Assembly (NCBI RefSeq): GCF_003268885.1
Contig: NZ_QLSX01000008.1
Span: 147,428 to 211,427 of the forward strand
Direction: 5' to 3'
DNA length: 64,000 nucleotides
Source: Onishia taeanensis
GTDB taxonomy: Bacteria > Pseudomonadota > Gammaproteobacteria > Pseudomonadales > Halomonadaceae
Positions 11,479-20,600 of this stretch are shown one piece after another (the stretch's first letter is position 1; every line of letters starts with the position of its first letter). A program made the position numbers and the translations under genes. The notes under the pieces were generated by a model, which made no database searches, was not told where the DNA came from, and saw nothing but the letters and a program-made list of their open reading frames with translations.

Positions 11479-12998
11479 ACCACAACCTGTTCGATACCTT
11501 CGCTCAACGGATGCGGGCGCGCGGTGACGCCGATTTCATCACCACCCGCGACGGTCGTGGCTACAGCTATGCCCAGGCCCACGCAGCCAGCGAACGACTG
11601 GCCGGTGCCCTGGTCGCGCTCGGCGTGAGCCCGGGGGACCGGGTCGCCGTGCAGGTCGACAAGAGCCCCGAAACCATTCTGCTGTACCTGGCCACCCTGC
11701 GCGTCGGCGGCGTCTACCTCCCGCTCAATACCGGCTACACCGGCGAGGAGATCCGCTACTTCCTCGGCGATGCGGAGCCTGCGCTGTTCGTCTGTCGCCC
11801 CGCGGTCGAGGACGAAGCACGGCGCATCGCCGGCGAGACCGGCTGCCCGCAGGTGGCCACCCTGGGCATTGAAGCCGACGGCAGCCTGATGACGGCCGCC
11901 GCCGAGGCAACGCCATACGAGGGCATTCAGGCCCGGGAAGGCGATGACCTGGCCGCCATCCTCTATACCTCCGGCACCACCGGTCGCTCCAAGGGCGCGA
12001 TGCTGACCCACTCAAACCTCAGCTCAAACGCCACGGCGCTGGTCGACACCTGGCAGTTCAGCGAAGCCGACCGGCTGATCCATGCCCTGCCGATCTTCCA
12101 CACCCATGGGCTCTTCGTGGCCTGCAACGTGGTGCTGATGTCCGGCGCCAGCATGTGCTTCCTGCCACGCTTCGACGTTGAGGCGATCATCGACGAGCTG
12201 CCAGCCGGCACCACCATGATGGGCGTACCGACCTTCTATACCCGCCTGCTTCAGGACCCGCGCCTGACCCCGGAACTGACCGCCAACATGCGCCTGTTCA
12301 CCTCCGGCTCGGCCCCGCTGACCGCCGACACCCACCAGGCCTTCGAGGCCCGCACCGGCCATGCGATTCTCGAGCGCTACGGCATGACCGAGACCAACAT
12401 GAACACCTCCAACCCCTACGAGGGCGACCGGATCGCCGGCACCGTCGGCATGCCGCTGCCCGGGGTGGAGGTTCGCATCACCGACCGTGAGAGCCGTACC
12501 GCCCTGCCCCAGGGCGAGATCGGCATGCTCGAAGTGCGCGGCCCCAACGTCTTCGTCGGCTACTGGCGCATGCCGGAGAAGACCAAGGAGGAACTGCTCG
12601 CCGATGGCTTCTTCGTCACCGGTGACCTGGCGATGATCGACGAGCGTGGCTATGTACATATTGTCGGGCGGGACAAGGACCTGGTGATCTCGGGGGGCTA
12701 CAACGTCTATCCGAAAGAGGTCGAGCAGGTCATCGACGAGCTAGACGGGGTGGTCGAATCGGCCGTGATCGGCGTGCACCATCCCGACTTAGGCGAAGGC
12801 GTGACCGCCGTGGTGGTCAAAAAGCCCGGCGCCACGATCGACGAGGCACTGGTAATCGCCTCGCTGAGCGACCACCTCGCCAAGTACAAGCAGCCCAAGC
12901 GAGTCCTGTTCGTCGACAGCCTACCCCGCAACACCATGGGCAAGGTGCAGAAGAAGCAGCTACGCGACGACTACCGCGACCTATACAGCGACGCCTGA
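11475..12998 (+). CDS. matB: Malonyl-CoA synthetase (malonate-CoA ligase)
   Basis: A 507-residue acyl-adenylate-forming (ANL superfamily) enzyme. The AMP-binding P-loop LYTSGTTGRSKGAMLTHSN lies near residues 165-183. The adenylation motif ERYGMTETNMNTSNPYEGD and the hinge region DLAMIDERGYVHIVGRDKD follow, with the catalytic Lys near the C-terminus in LPRNTMGKVQKKQLR. The RYGMTETNMNTSNPY stretch is typical of malonyl-CoA synthetases as opposed to long-chain ligases. It activates malonate with ATP and CoA for MatA, so the operon channels imported malonate to acetyl-CoA. Confidence 0.92.
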   Translation: MNHNLFDTFAQRMRARGDADFITTRDGRGYSYAQAHAASERLAGALVALGVSPGDRVAVQVDKSPETILLYLATLRVGGVYLPLNTGYTGEEIRYFLGDAEPALFVCRPAVEDEARRIAGETGCPQVATLGIEADGSLMTAAAEATPYEGIQAREGDDLAAILYTSGTTGRSKGAMLTHSNLSSNATALVDTWQFSEADRLIHALPIFHTHGLFVACNVVLMSGASMCFLPRFDVEAIIDELPAGTTMMGVPTFYTRLLQDPRLTPELTANMRLFTSGSAPLTADTHQAFEARTGHAILERYGMTETNMNTSNPYEGDRIAGTVGMPLPGVEVRITDRESRTALPQGEIGMLEVRGPNVFVGYWRMPEKTKEELLADGFFVTGDLAMIDERGYVHIVGRDKDLVISGGYNVYPKEVEQVIDELDGVVESAVIGVHHPDLGEGVTAVVVKKPGATIDEALVIASLSDHLAKYKQPKRVLFVDSLPRNTMGKVQKKQLRDDYRDLYSDA

Positions 12999-13033
12999 CC
13001 GGCTCCTGCCCGTACCTGGACATAAGCACTCAC

Positions 13034-13064
13034 CGAGGCCGCCCCATAAGGCGGCCTCGTCGGT
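13034..13064 (+). terminator. Probable terminator of the malonate operon
   Basis: CGAGGCCGCC-CCATAA-GGCGGCCTCG is a perfect 10-bp stem, 36 bp after matB, followed by the weakly T-rich TCGGTTG. Position supports termination. Confidence 0.75.
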
Positions 13065-13224
13065 TGTAGAGACCGGCGACGGGAGCAAAAACAAGAACCG
13101 ATAACACGCGCAGAGACGAACACCGTAGCAAGCATCACCAGCAGCCAGGGCCAGTTTCCGCTATGGTCTCGGTAGCGCTTTCCAAAGATCCTTCTCCAGA
13201 ACGATCATCTCAGGAGTCACCGTC

Positions 13225-13860
13225 ATGTCCTCTGCCCCCGCTGCCTCCCGCTCGCTTTTTGATCAACCGGATGCCCTTCTGGATAAGCATCCGGATAAGC
13301 GCCTTGATGAGCGTGACGATGTCCGTCCTGCCGACCAGGTCGCCGAATCCCGGGGCGATATCCTCGACGATCAGGCCCTCGACTACTATCGGCCGCCGGA
13401 AACCGCCGCGCTGGGCCTGATCCGCCTGCGCGCCAGCGATAAGGGTCTCACCGAAATCGTCTTCGTCGGCGAGGCGGAGGCCGATGAAACGCCCCGTCCC
13501 AACGCCCTGACCGACCGCGCCCACGCCCAGCTCGAGGAATACTTCGACGGCCTGCGCCAGACCTTCGACCTGCCGTTGTCGCCCAAGGGCACCGACTTCC
13601 AGCAGCGGGTCTGGCAGGCGCTTTCCACCATTCCCTTCGGCGAGACCCGCTGCTATGCCGAGATCGCCGAGCAGCTTAACCGTCGTGGCGGCCAGCGCGC
13701 AGTGGGCCGCGCCAACGGCCAGAATCCGCTCGCCATCGTGGTGCCCTGCCATCGCGTGATCGGCAGCGACGGACGCCTGACCGGCTACGCCGGCGGCATC
13801 GGCCGCAAGCAGTGGTTGCTCGCCCATGAGGCCGGCGAAATTCCCTTCGACTTGGGGTGA
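13225..13860 (+). CDS. ogt: Methylated-DNA--protein-cysteine methyltransferase
   Basis: A 211-residue suicide DNA-repair protein that moves alkyl groups from O6-alkylguanine to its own cysteine. The active-site motif is PCHRV with acceptor Cys175, in the block GRANGQNPLAIVVPCHRVIG; the winged-helix part WQALSTIPFGETRCYAEIAE precedes it. The first ~50 residues are charged and poorly conserved, with two copies of a short Asp-Lys-rich stretch (LDKHPDKRLDE), so the protein is longer than the ~170 residues usual for Ogt. AGGAG precedes the ATG. It lies just upstream of recCBD, so a DNA-repair neighbourhood forms here. Confidence 0.93.
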   Translation: MSSAPAASRSLFDQPDALLDKHPDKRLDERDDVRPADQVAESRGDILDDQALDYYRPPETAALGLIRLRASDKGLTEIVFVGEAEADETPRPNALTDRAHAQLEEYFDGLRQTFDLPLSPKGTDFQQRVWQALSTIPFGETRCYAEIAEQLNRRGGQRAVGRANGQNPLAIVVPCHRVIGSDGRLTGYAGGIGRKQWLLAHEAGEIPFDLG

Positions 13861-13981
13861 GTTCGGCTAAGCCCGGCGGCTCGAAACACGCCCATCGACC
13901 TGAAATGAGCGACAGCTGATTTATGCCGTGGGCGATTTGCGGCACCATTGACCTCCGTCTCAACGCCGCGAAGGAATCGCC

Positions 13982-16900
13982 ATGCCCCTCCGTCTCTCTC
14001 AGGGATCCGAGCTCAGCCCCGGCTTCATGGTGATCCACGGCAATCGCCTGGAAACGCTGCGCGACCTGGCGGTGGAATGGCTGCGGACCCATCCGCTGGG
14101 GCCGCTGGAAGACGAAGTGATTCTGGTGCAGAGCAACGGCATCAGCCAGTGGCTGAAGCTGGCGCTGGCCGCCGACCCGCCCGCCGGCGCCGGCATCGCC
14201 GCGGCGATGGATGTCACCCTGCCAGCCCGCTACCTGTGGCAGGCCTACCGCGCAGTGCTGGGCAATGAAGCCGTGCCGCCGTCATCACCCTTGGACAAGC
14301 CGCGCCTTATCTGGCGACTGATGCGTCTGCTGCCGGAACTCACGAATGATGAGACCTTCGCCCCCCTGGCACGCTTTCTGGCCGACGACGATGACCTGCG
14401 CAAGCGCCATCAGCTTGCCGAGCGCCTGGCCGACCTGTTCGACCAGTACCAGGTCTACCGCGCCGACTGGCTGGCCGCCTGGGCCGAGGGCCGCGACGAG
14501 CTGATCGATGCCCGCGGCCAGGCCCGGCCGCTCGCCGAGGACCAGTGCTGGCAACCGGCGCTGTGGCGGCGGCTGCGCGACGACATTTCTCAAGGACTGG
14601 GCGAAAACGGCCTCGCCACCAGCCGTGCCTGGGTACACACCCGCTTCCTTGAGGCCTGCCGCGAACTGACGCCCGAAGCCCTGAACAAAGAGACGCGACC
14701 GGCCGGACTACCGCGCCGGGTAGTGGTATTCGGCATCTCCTCGCTGCCCCGCCAAACGCTAGAGGCACTAGCCGCGGTGTCGAAGGTCACCCAGGTGCTG
14801 CTCTGCGTGCACAACCCCTGCCGCCACTACTGGGCAGACATCATCGAGCACAAGGACCTCTTGCGGGCCGCCCGCCGGCGCCAGCGTCACCGCCCCGGCA
14901 TGCCGCTCGAACTCGATGACACCCAGTTGCACCTGCACGCCCAGCCGCTGCTGGCCGCATGGGGCAAGCAGGGCCGCGACTACCTGCGCCTGCTCGACGA
15001 GTTCGACGACCAGGACGCCTACCGGGCGCTATTCGACGCCGAGGCGCTGCGCATCGACCTGTTCGACTCGCCCGCCGACGGCGAGGCGCCGGGGCTGCTG
15101 CAGCAACTGCAGGACGACATCCTCGAATTGCGCCCGCCCCAGGAGACTCGCGACACCTGGCCAGCGGTGAACCCGGCCCTTGATCGCAGCCTGCGCTTCC
15201 ACGTCGCCCACAGCGCCCTGCGCGAGGTGGAGATCCTCCACGATCAGCTACTGGCCGCCTTCGACGCAGACCACACGCTGCGCCCGCGCGACGTGCTGGT
15301 GATGGTGCCGGACATCGACACCTACGCCGCCGCTGTACAAGCGGTATTCGGCCGGCTGCCCCAGGATGACCCGCGCCATATTCCCTTCACGCTCTCCGAC
15401 CAGACCAGCCGCCACCGCCAGCCGCTGCTGGTGGCGCTGGAGGCGCTGCTGCACCTGCCGGAATCGCGGCTCACGGTCAGCGACCTGCTCGACCTGCTGG
15501 AAGTCCCCGCCCTGCGCGGGCGCTTCGGACTGACCGCCGACGACCTGCCGGTGCTGCGCCGCTGGATCGAGGGCGCCGGCATCCGCTGGGGGCTCAACGC
15601 CGAGCAGCGCGCCCGGCTCGACCTGCCAGGCGGTCTTACCGCCAACACCTGGGCCTTTGGCCTGCGTCGCCTGATGCTGGGCTACGCGGTGGGCCAAAGT
15701 ACGGACAACGAAAGCGCCGGCGGTCCCTGGCACGACATCGAGCCCTATGGCGACATCGGCGGCCTGGAGGCCGCGCTGGCCGGCCCACTGATGGACCTGC
15801 TCGACGCCCTCGAGGCCCAGTGGCGCGCGCTCAGCGAGCCCGCCGACGTAGCCACCTGGTGCCGCCGCCTGCGCGCCTTACTGAGCGATTGCTTCGCCGC
15901 CGAGGACGAGGCCGACCTTGCCACCCTCAACCGCCTGGGCGAACTGCTGGAAGACTGGCAGGAGACCACAGAGGACGCAGGCCTCACCGAAGCCCTACCG
16001 CTCTCGGTGGTACGCGAGCACTGGCTTGGCCAGCTCGACGAAGCCAACCTCTCCCAGCGCTTCCTGGCCGGCGCGGTGAACGTCGCCACCCTGATGCCGA
16101 TGCGCGCCATCCCGTTCCGCCACGTCTGCCTCTTGGGCATGAACGACGGCGAGTACCCGCGGGTACAGCGCCCGCTGGATATCGACCTGATGGGGCACGA
16201 CTACCGCCCCGGCGACCGCTCGCGCCGCGAGGACGACCGCTACCTGTTCCTCGAAGCACTGCTCTCGGCCCGCGACAGCCTGATGATCAGTTGGGTCGGC
16301 CGCAGTATCCACGACAACGAGCCGCGTCCGCCCTCGGTACTGCTCGGCCAGCTCCGCGACCATCTGGCCGCCGGCTGGAAACTGGCCGGCGCAGAAGAAG
16401 GCGACGCCGCCGGCCAGGCCCTCGTCGACGCCCTGACCACCGAGCACCCGCTGCAGCCGTTCAGCAGACACTACTTTACGGGCGAGCGAGGCCTGTATAC
16501 CTATGCTCATGAATGGCGAGCGATCCATGCCGGCCATTCATCTCCCGAAACCGCCGTCGACGGCGAGCTGCCGCCGATGGAGTTCGACACGGCACTGCCA
16601 CTGGCGCGCCTAAGTAGCTTTCTCAAGGACCCGGTGAAGGCCTTCTTCACCACCCGGCTCGGCGTCTACCTCGAGCGCGAGGCGCTGGAAAGCCCGGACC
16701 ACGAGCCCTTCGCCCTGGACGGCCTAGACCACTGGCAGCTCCAGCAGGCGCTGATCGAGGCCGGGCGCCGCGCCGTCGATGCGGCCGAACCGCCAACGCC
16801 TGCCATTCACGACACTCTGGAGCGCCTGGAGCGCGAGGGTCGGCTGGCCATGGGCGGCTTCGCCGAGCTGATGCGCGAGCAACTCGTCGAGCCGCTGGAC

Positions 16901-17674
16901 AAGGTGCTCAGCGACTACGCCGACCAGCTCGAGGCCTGGCCCTACGCCTGGGAGACCCCGGCGGCCGTGTCGCTGACGCTTGATACGGGCGAGGACCCAC
17001 TGTCGACTGATCCGCTGCGGGTGGAGGACTGGCTGGACGGCCTGCGCGAGAACGCAGACGGCGAACGCTGCCGCCTGGTGCTGATGACCAGCAGCCTGGT
17101 CAACAAGGGCAAATACAACTGGAAGCACTGGCTGGCCCCCTGGGTCGCCCACTTGGCCGGCCAACTCGCCCTGGGCCCCATGACCACAGTGCTGCTCTCC
17201 CGCGCCGGCGGCGGCACCCTGGCGCCGCTGGAGGCCAGCACCGCCCGCAAGCATTTAGAGGCCATCGCCCGCGCCTGGCGCGCCGGCATGACCGCCCCGC
17301 TGCCGCTAGCCCGGGACACCGCCTTCGCCTGGCACGAGAAGGGCGGCGACGAGAACGCCCTGGCCCGCGTCTTCGGCGGTGAAGGCTCTTCACAGACAGA
17401 CAAGGCCGAAGAAGCCGACCTCAAGGCCTGGAAGGCCGCCGTTCAGGTGTTCGAGGGCAACGACTACACGCCCGGTGAGCGCGACCGCGACCCGTATCTG
17501 GCCCGCCAGTGGCGCGACCTCGCAAGCCTAGTACGCCATCAGGCCTCCGGGCGGCACTTCACCGAGCTGACGAATGCGCTCTACGCGCCGCTGCACGATG
17601 CCGTCAAGGCAAAGGGCGGCGGCGATAAAAAGAACGAAAAGAATGGCAGCAAGGGCCAGGGAGGCAAGGCATGA
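13982..17674 (+). CDS. recC: RecBCD enzyme subunit RecC
   Basis: A 1230-residue subunit of the RecBCD helicase-nuclease, about 110 residues longer than E. coli RecC. It begins with the family block GFMVIHGNRLETLRDL and has the inactive superfamily-1 helicase and nuclease folds that form the Chi-scanning tunnel. Recognisable conserved segments are SNGISQWLK, LQDDILELR, and the C-terminal half block RAIPFRHVCLLGMNDGEYPR. It acts with RecB and RecD in double-strand break repair and degradation of linear foreign DNA. The start is preceded by AAGGAA. Its TGA overlaps the recB ATG (ATGA), so the three genes form one coupled operon. Confidence 0.95.
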   Translation: MPLRLSQGSELSPGFMVIHGNRLETLRDLAVEWLRTHPLGPLEDEVILVQSNGISQWLKLALAADPPAGAGIAAAMDVTLPARYLWQAYRAVLGNEAVPPSSPLDKPRLIWRLMRLLPELTNDETFAPLARFLADDDDLRKRHQLAERLADLFDQYQVYRADWLAAWAEGRDELIDARGQARPLAEDQCWQPALWRRLRDDISQGLGENGLATSRAWVHTRFLEACRELTPEALNKETRPAGLPRRVVVFGISSLPRQTLEALAAVSKVTQVLLCVHNPCRHYWADIIEHKDLLRAARRRQRHRPGMPLELDDTQLHLHAQPLLAAWGKQGRDYLRLLDEFDDQDAYRALFDAEALRIDLFDSPADGEAPGLLQQLQDDILELRPPQETRDTWPAVNPALDRSLRFHVAHSALREVEILHDQLLAAFDADHTLRPRDVLVMVPDIDTYAAAVQAVFGRLPQDDPRHIPFTLSDQTSRHRQPLLVALEALLHLPESRLTVSDLLDLLEVPALRGRFGLTADDLPVLRRWIEGAGIRWGLNAEQRARLDLPGGLTANTWAFGLRRLMLGYAVGQSTDNESAGGPWHDIEPYGDIGGLEAALAGPLMDLLDALEAQWRALSEPADVATWCRRLRALLSDCFAAEDEADLATLNRLGELLEDWQETTEDAGLTEALPLSVVREHWLGQLDEANLSQRFLAGAVNVATLMPMRAIPFRHVCLLGMNDGEYPRVQRPLDIDLMGHDYRPGDRSRREDDRYLFLEALLSARDSLMISWVGRSIHDNEPRPPSVLLGQLRDHLAAGWKLAGAEEGDAAGQALVDALTTEHPLQPFSRHYFTGERGLYTYAHEWRAIHAGHSSPETAVDGELPPMEFDTALPLARLSSFLKDPVKAFFTTRLGVYLEREALESPDHEPFALDGLDHWQLQQALIEAGRRAVDAAEPPTPAIHDTLERLEREGRLAMGGFAELMREQLVEPLDKVLSDYADQLEAWPYAWETPAAVSLTLDTGEDPLSTDPLRVEDWLDGLRENADGERCRLVLMTSSLVNKGKYNWKHWLAPWVAHLAGQLALGPMTTVLLSRAGGGTLAPLEASTARKHLEAIARAWRAGMTAPLPLARDTAFAWHEKGGDENALARVFGGEGSSQTDKAEEADLKAWKAAVQVFEGNDYTPGERDRDPYLARQWRDLASLVRHQASGRHFTELTNALYAPLHDAVKAKGGGDKKNEKNGSKGQGGKA

Positions 17675-20600
17675 CGATGACGGAAGCCATGCAAGCGGCC
17701 GAGACGCCACGCCTCGACCCGGTCGCCCTGCCGCTTACCGGCAGCCGGCTGATCGAGGCCAGCGCCGGCACCGGCAAGACCTTCACCATTGCCCTGCTCT
17801 ACCTGCGCCTGGTGCTCGGCCCGCGGAACGAAGACGACGCGGCCAGCTTCCCGCGGCCGCTGACGCCGCCGGAGATCCTGGTGGTCACCTTCACCAACGC
17901 CGCCACCCAGGAGCTGCGCGACCGCATCCGCGCGCGGCTGGTGGAAGCCGCCGAAGCGTTTCAGCCCACCGACAAAGACGGGGAACCGGGAGCAGATCAA
18001 AGCGGAGGTCCGATGCCAGGGATGGCATCGGTAGCGCCCAGGGAGGGGTTCACAGCGCCTCCGCAGCGACCTGATACCGGGCCGAATCTCAATCAGACAG
18101 GCGACCTCTTCGCCGAACCGGCTGTGGATAACTCAGCGCCCGAAGACAAAGCACCGAGCGATGAGAAGCCGAGCAGTGACCCGCTGCTCGCCCTGCGCGA
18201 CAGCTACCCCCGCGAGAGCTGGCCGACCTGCGCCCGCCGGCTGCGGCTGGCCGCCGAATGGATGGACGAGGCCGCGGTCTCGACCATCCACGCCTGGTGC
18301 CACCGCATGCTGCGCGAGCACGCCTTCGACAGCGGCAGCCTATTCGCCCTGGAGATGTCGCTGGACCAGTCGGAGATGGACCTGGAGATCGCCCGGGACT
18401 ACTGGCGCAGCTTCTACTACGACCTCGACCCCGAGGCGCTGCAGATCGTCGCCCGCTACTGGACCACACCGGACACCCTTAACGACACCGCCGGCCGGCT
18501 GCGCACCCACGCCGCCGCCCTGCCCGTGGCACCGCCGCCCTTCGAGGCGCTGGCCAACTACCGTGAGCAGCGCGCCGCGGCGCTGGCCGAGTTCAAGGCG
18601 CCGTGGCCGGCCTGGCTGGACGAGTTAGAAGCGCTTCTTGAGGCCGCCGCCAAGCGCAAGGCGTTCAACGGCCAGAAGCTCAACGCCCGAAGCCGCGCCA
18701 ACTGGCTCGCCGCCCTGCGCGACTGGGCGAATGACCCCGAACTAGCCAAGCCGGCACTGACCGACGCCGCCTGGAAACGCCTGACGCCCGAAGGCATCGC
18801 CGAGATCTGGAAGGAAGATCCCGTCCCCAACCTGCCGGCGCTGGAGGCCCTGGAAGCGCTGCCGGATCAGCTCGCCGAGCTGCCCGACCCCTTTGCCGAC
18901 CTGCTCGCCCACACCGTGCACTGGATGGCCGCCCGCCGCGAGACCGTGCAGCGCCGCCGCGCCGAGCTCGGCCCCGACGACCTGCTGCACCGGCTGGACG
19001 CCGCCTTCGCAGGCGAGGCCGGCAAGACCCTGGCCGCCCGCATCCGCGAGCAGTTCCCGGTAGCGCTGGTCGACGAGTTCCAGGACACCGACCCGGTGCA
19101 GTACCGGCTGTTCGACCGGGTCTACCGGCTGGCCGAGAACCGCGGCGGCGTCGATGACAGTGAAACGAGCGCAGCTTCGGGCGCTGACAAGAGCGCGGCT
19201 TCGGGCGCTGAAAATAGCGCGGCTTCGGGCGCTGAAAATAGCGCAGCTTCGGGCGCTGACAAGAGCGCGGCTTCGGGCGCTGACAAGAGCGCCGTGCTGC
19301 TGATCGGCGACCCCAAGCAGGCGATCTACGCCTTCCGCGGCGCCGATATTCATACCTACCTTCAAGCCCGGCGCGACACCGCCGGCCGCCACGTCACCCT
19401 GGGCACCAACTTCCGCTCCGCCACGCCGATGGTCGAGGCGGTCAACCGGGTGTTCGAACATGCCGAGCAGAGCGAAGCCGGCGCCTTCCTCTTCCGCCGC
19501 GGGGATGACAATCCGGTGCCTTTTGCACCAGTGAACGCGAACGGTCGCAAGGATGCCCTGGTTCGCCTCGGCGCGCCCCAACCAGCGCTGACGCTCTGGC
19601 ACCTGGATGCTGAAGACGCCTTGTCGAAATCGGCCTACCTCCACGAGCTTGCCGGACGCTGCGCCACCGAGATGGCCAGTCTCTTGCGCGAGGGCCAGGC
19701 CGGGCAGACGGGCTTTATCCAGACAAACACCCAGCAAGACGGAGCGCTTAAGCCGCTGGCGCCGTCGGATCTGGCCGTGTTGGTCAACAACGCCGGCGAG
19801 GCCCGCGCCATCCGTGGCGCCCTGCTGGCCCGGGGCATCCGCAGCGTCTACCTCTCCGACAAGGAGGGCGTGTTCGAGACCGAGGCCGCCGCCGAGCTGG
19901 AGATGTGGCTGGCCGCCTGCGCCGCGCCGGACGACGAACGCTCCCTGCGTGCCGCGCTCGCCACGCCGAGCCTGGGGCTGTCGCTTGCCGAGCTCGACGC
20001 CCTGAACGGCGGCCCCCAGCAGGACGAGCTGGCCTGGGAGGCGCGGGTAATGCAGTTCCGCGACTACCACCGCCAATGGCAGCGCCGTGGCGTGCTGCCC
20101 ATGCTGCATCGGCTGCTGGCCGACTTCGCGGTGCCCGGCCGGCTGTTGGCAGTGCCCGAGGGCGAGCGAAGGCTCACTGACCTCTTGCACCTCGGCGAAT
20201 TGCTGCAGGAAGCCAGTACCGAGATCGACGGCGAGCACGCCCTGCTGCGCTTTCTCGCCGAGTCCCGCGCGCATCCACAGGCCCAATCCGACACCCACCG
20301 CCTGCGCCTGGAAAGCGACGCCGACCTGGTGCAGGTGGTCACCATCCACAAGTCCAAGGGCCTGGAGTACCCGCTGGTGTTCCTGCCCTTCATCGCCGCC
20401 TTCCGCCCGGTAAAGGCCGGCGACTTGCCGCTTCGCTGGCACGACGACGACGGCTACCTGTGCCTGACACTGTCCGCCGACGAGGCCACACTCGCCCGCG
20501 CCGACCACGAGCGCCTGGGCGAGGATCTGCGCAAGCTCTACGTCGCCCTGACCCGCGCCCGCCACGCCACCTGGCTCGGCCTGGCGCCGCTGGAGGCCAT

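Noticed and set aside
19168..19287. CRISPR array
   Set aside because: The 24-bp units are contiguous with no spacers and are translated in frame within recB.
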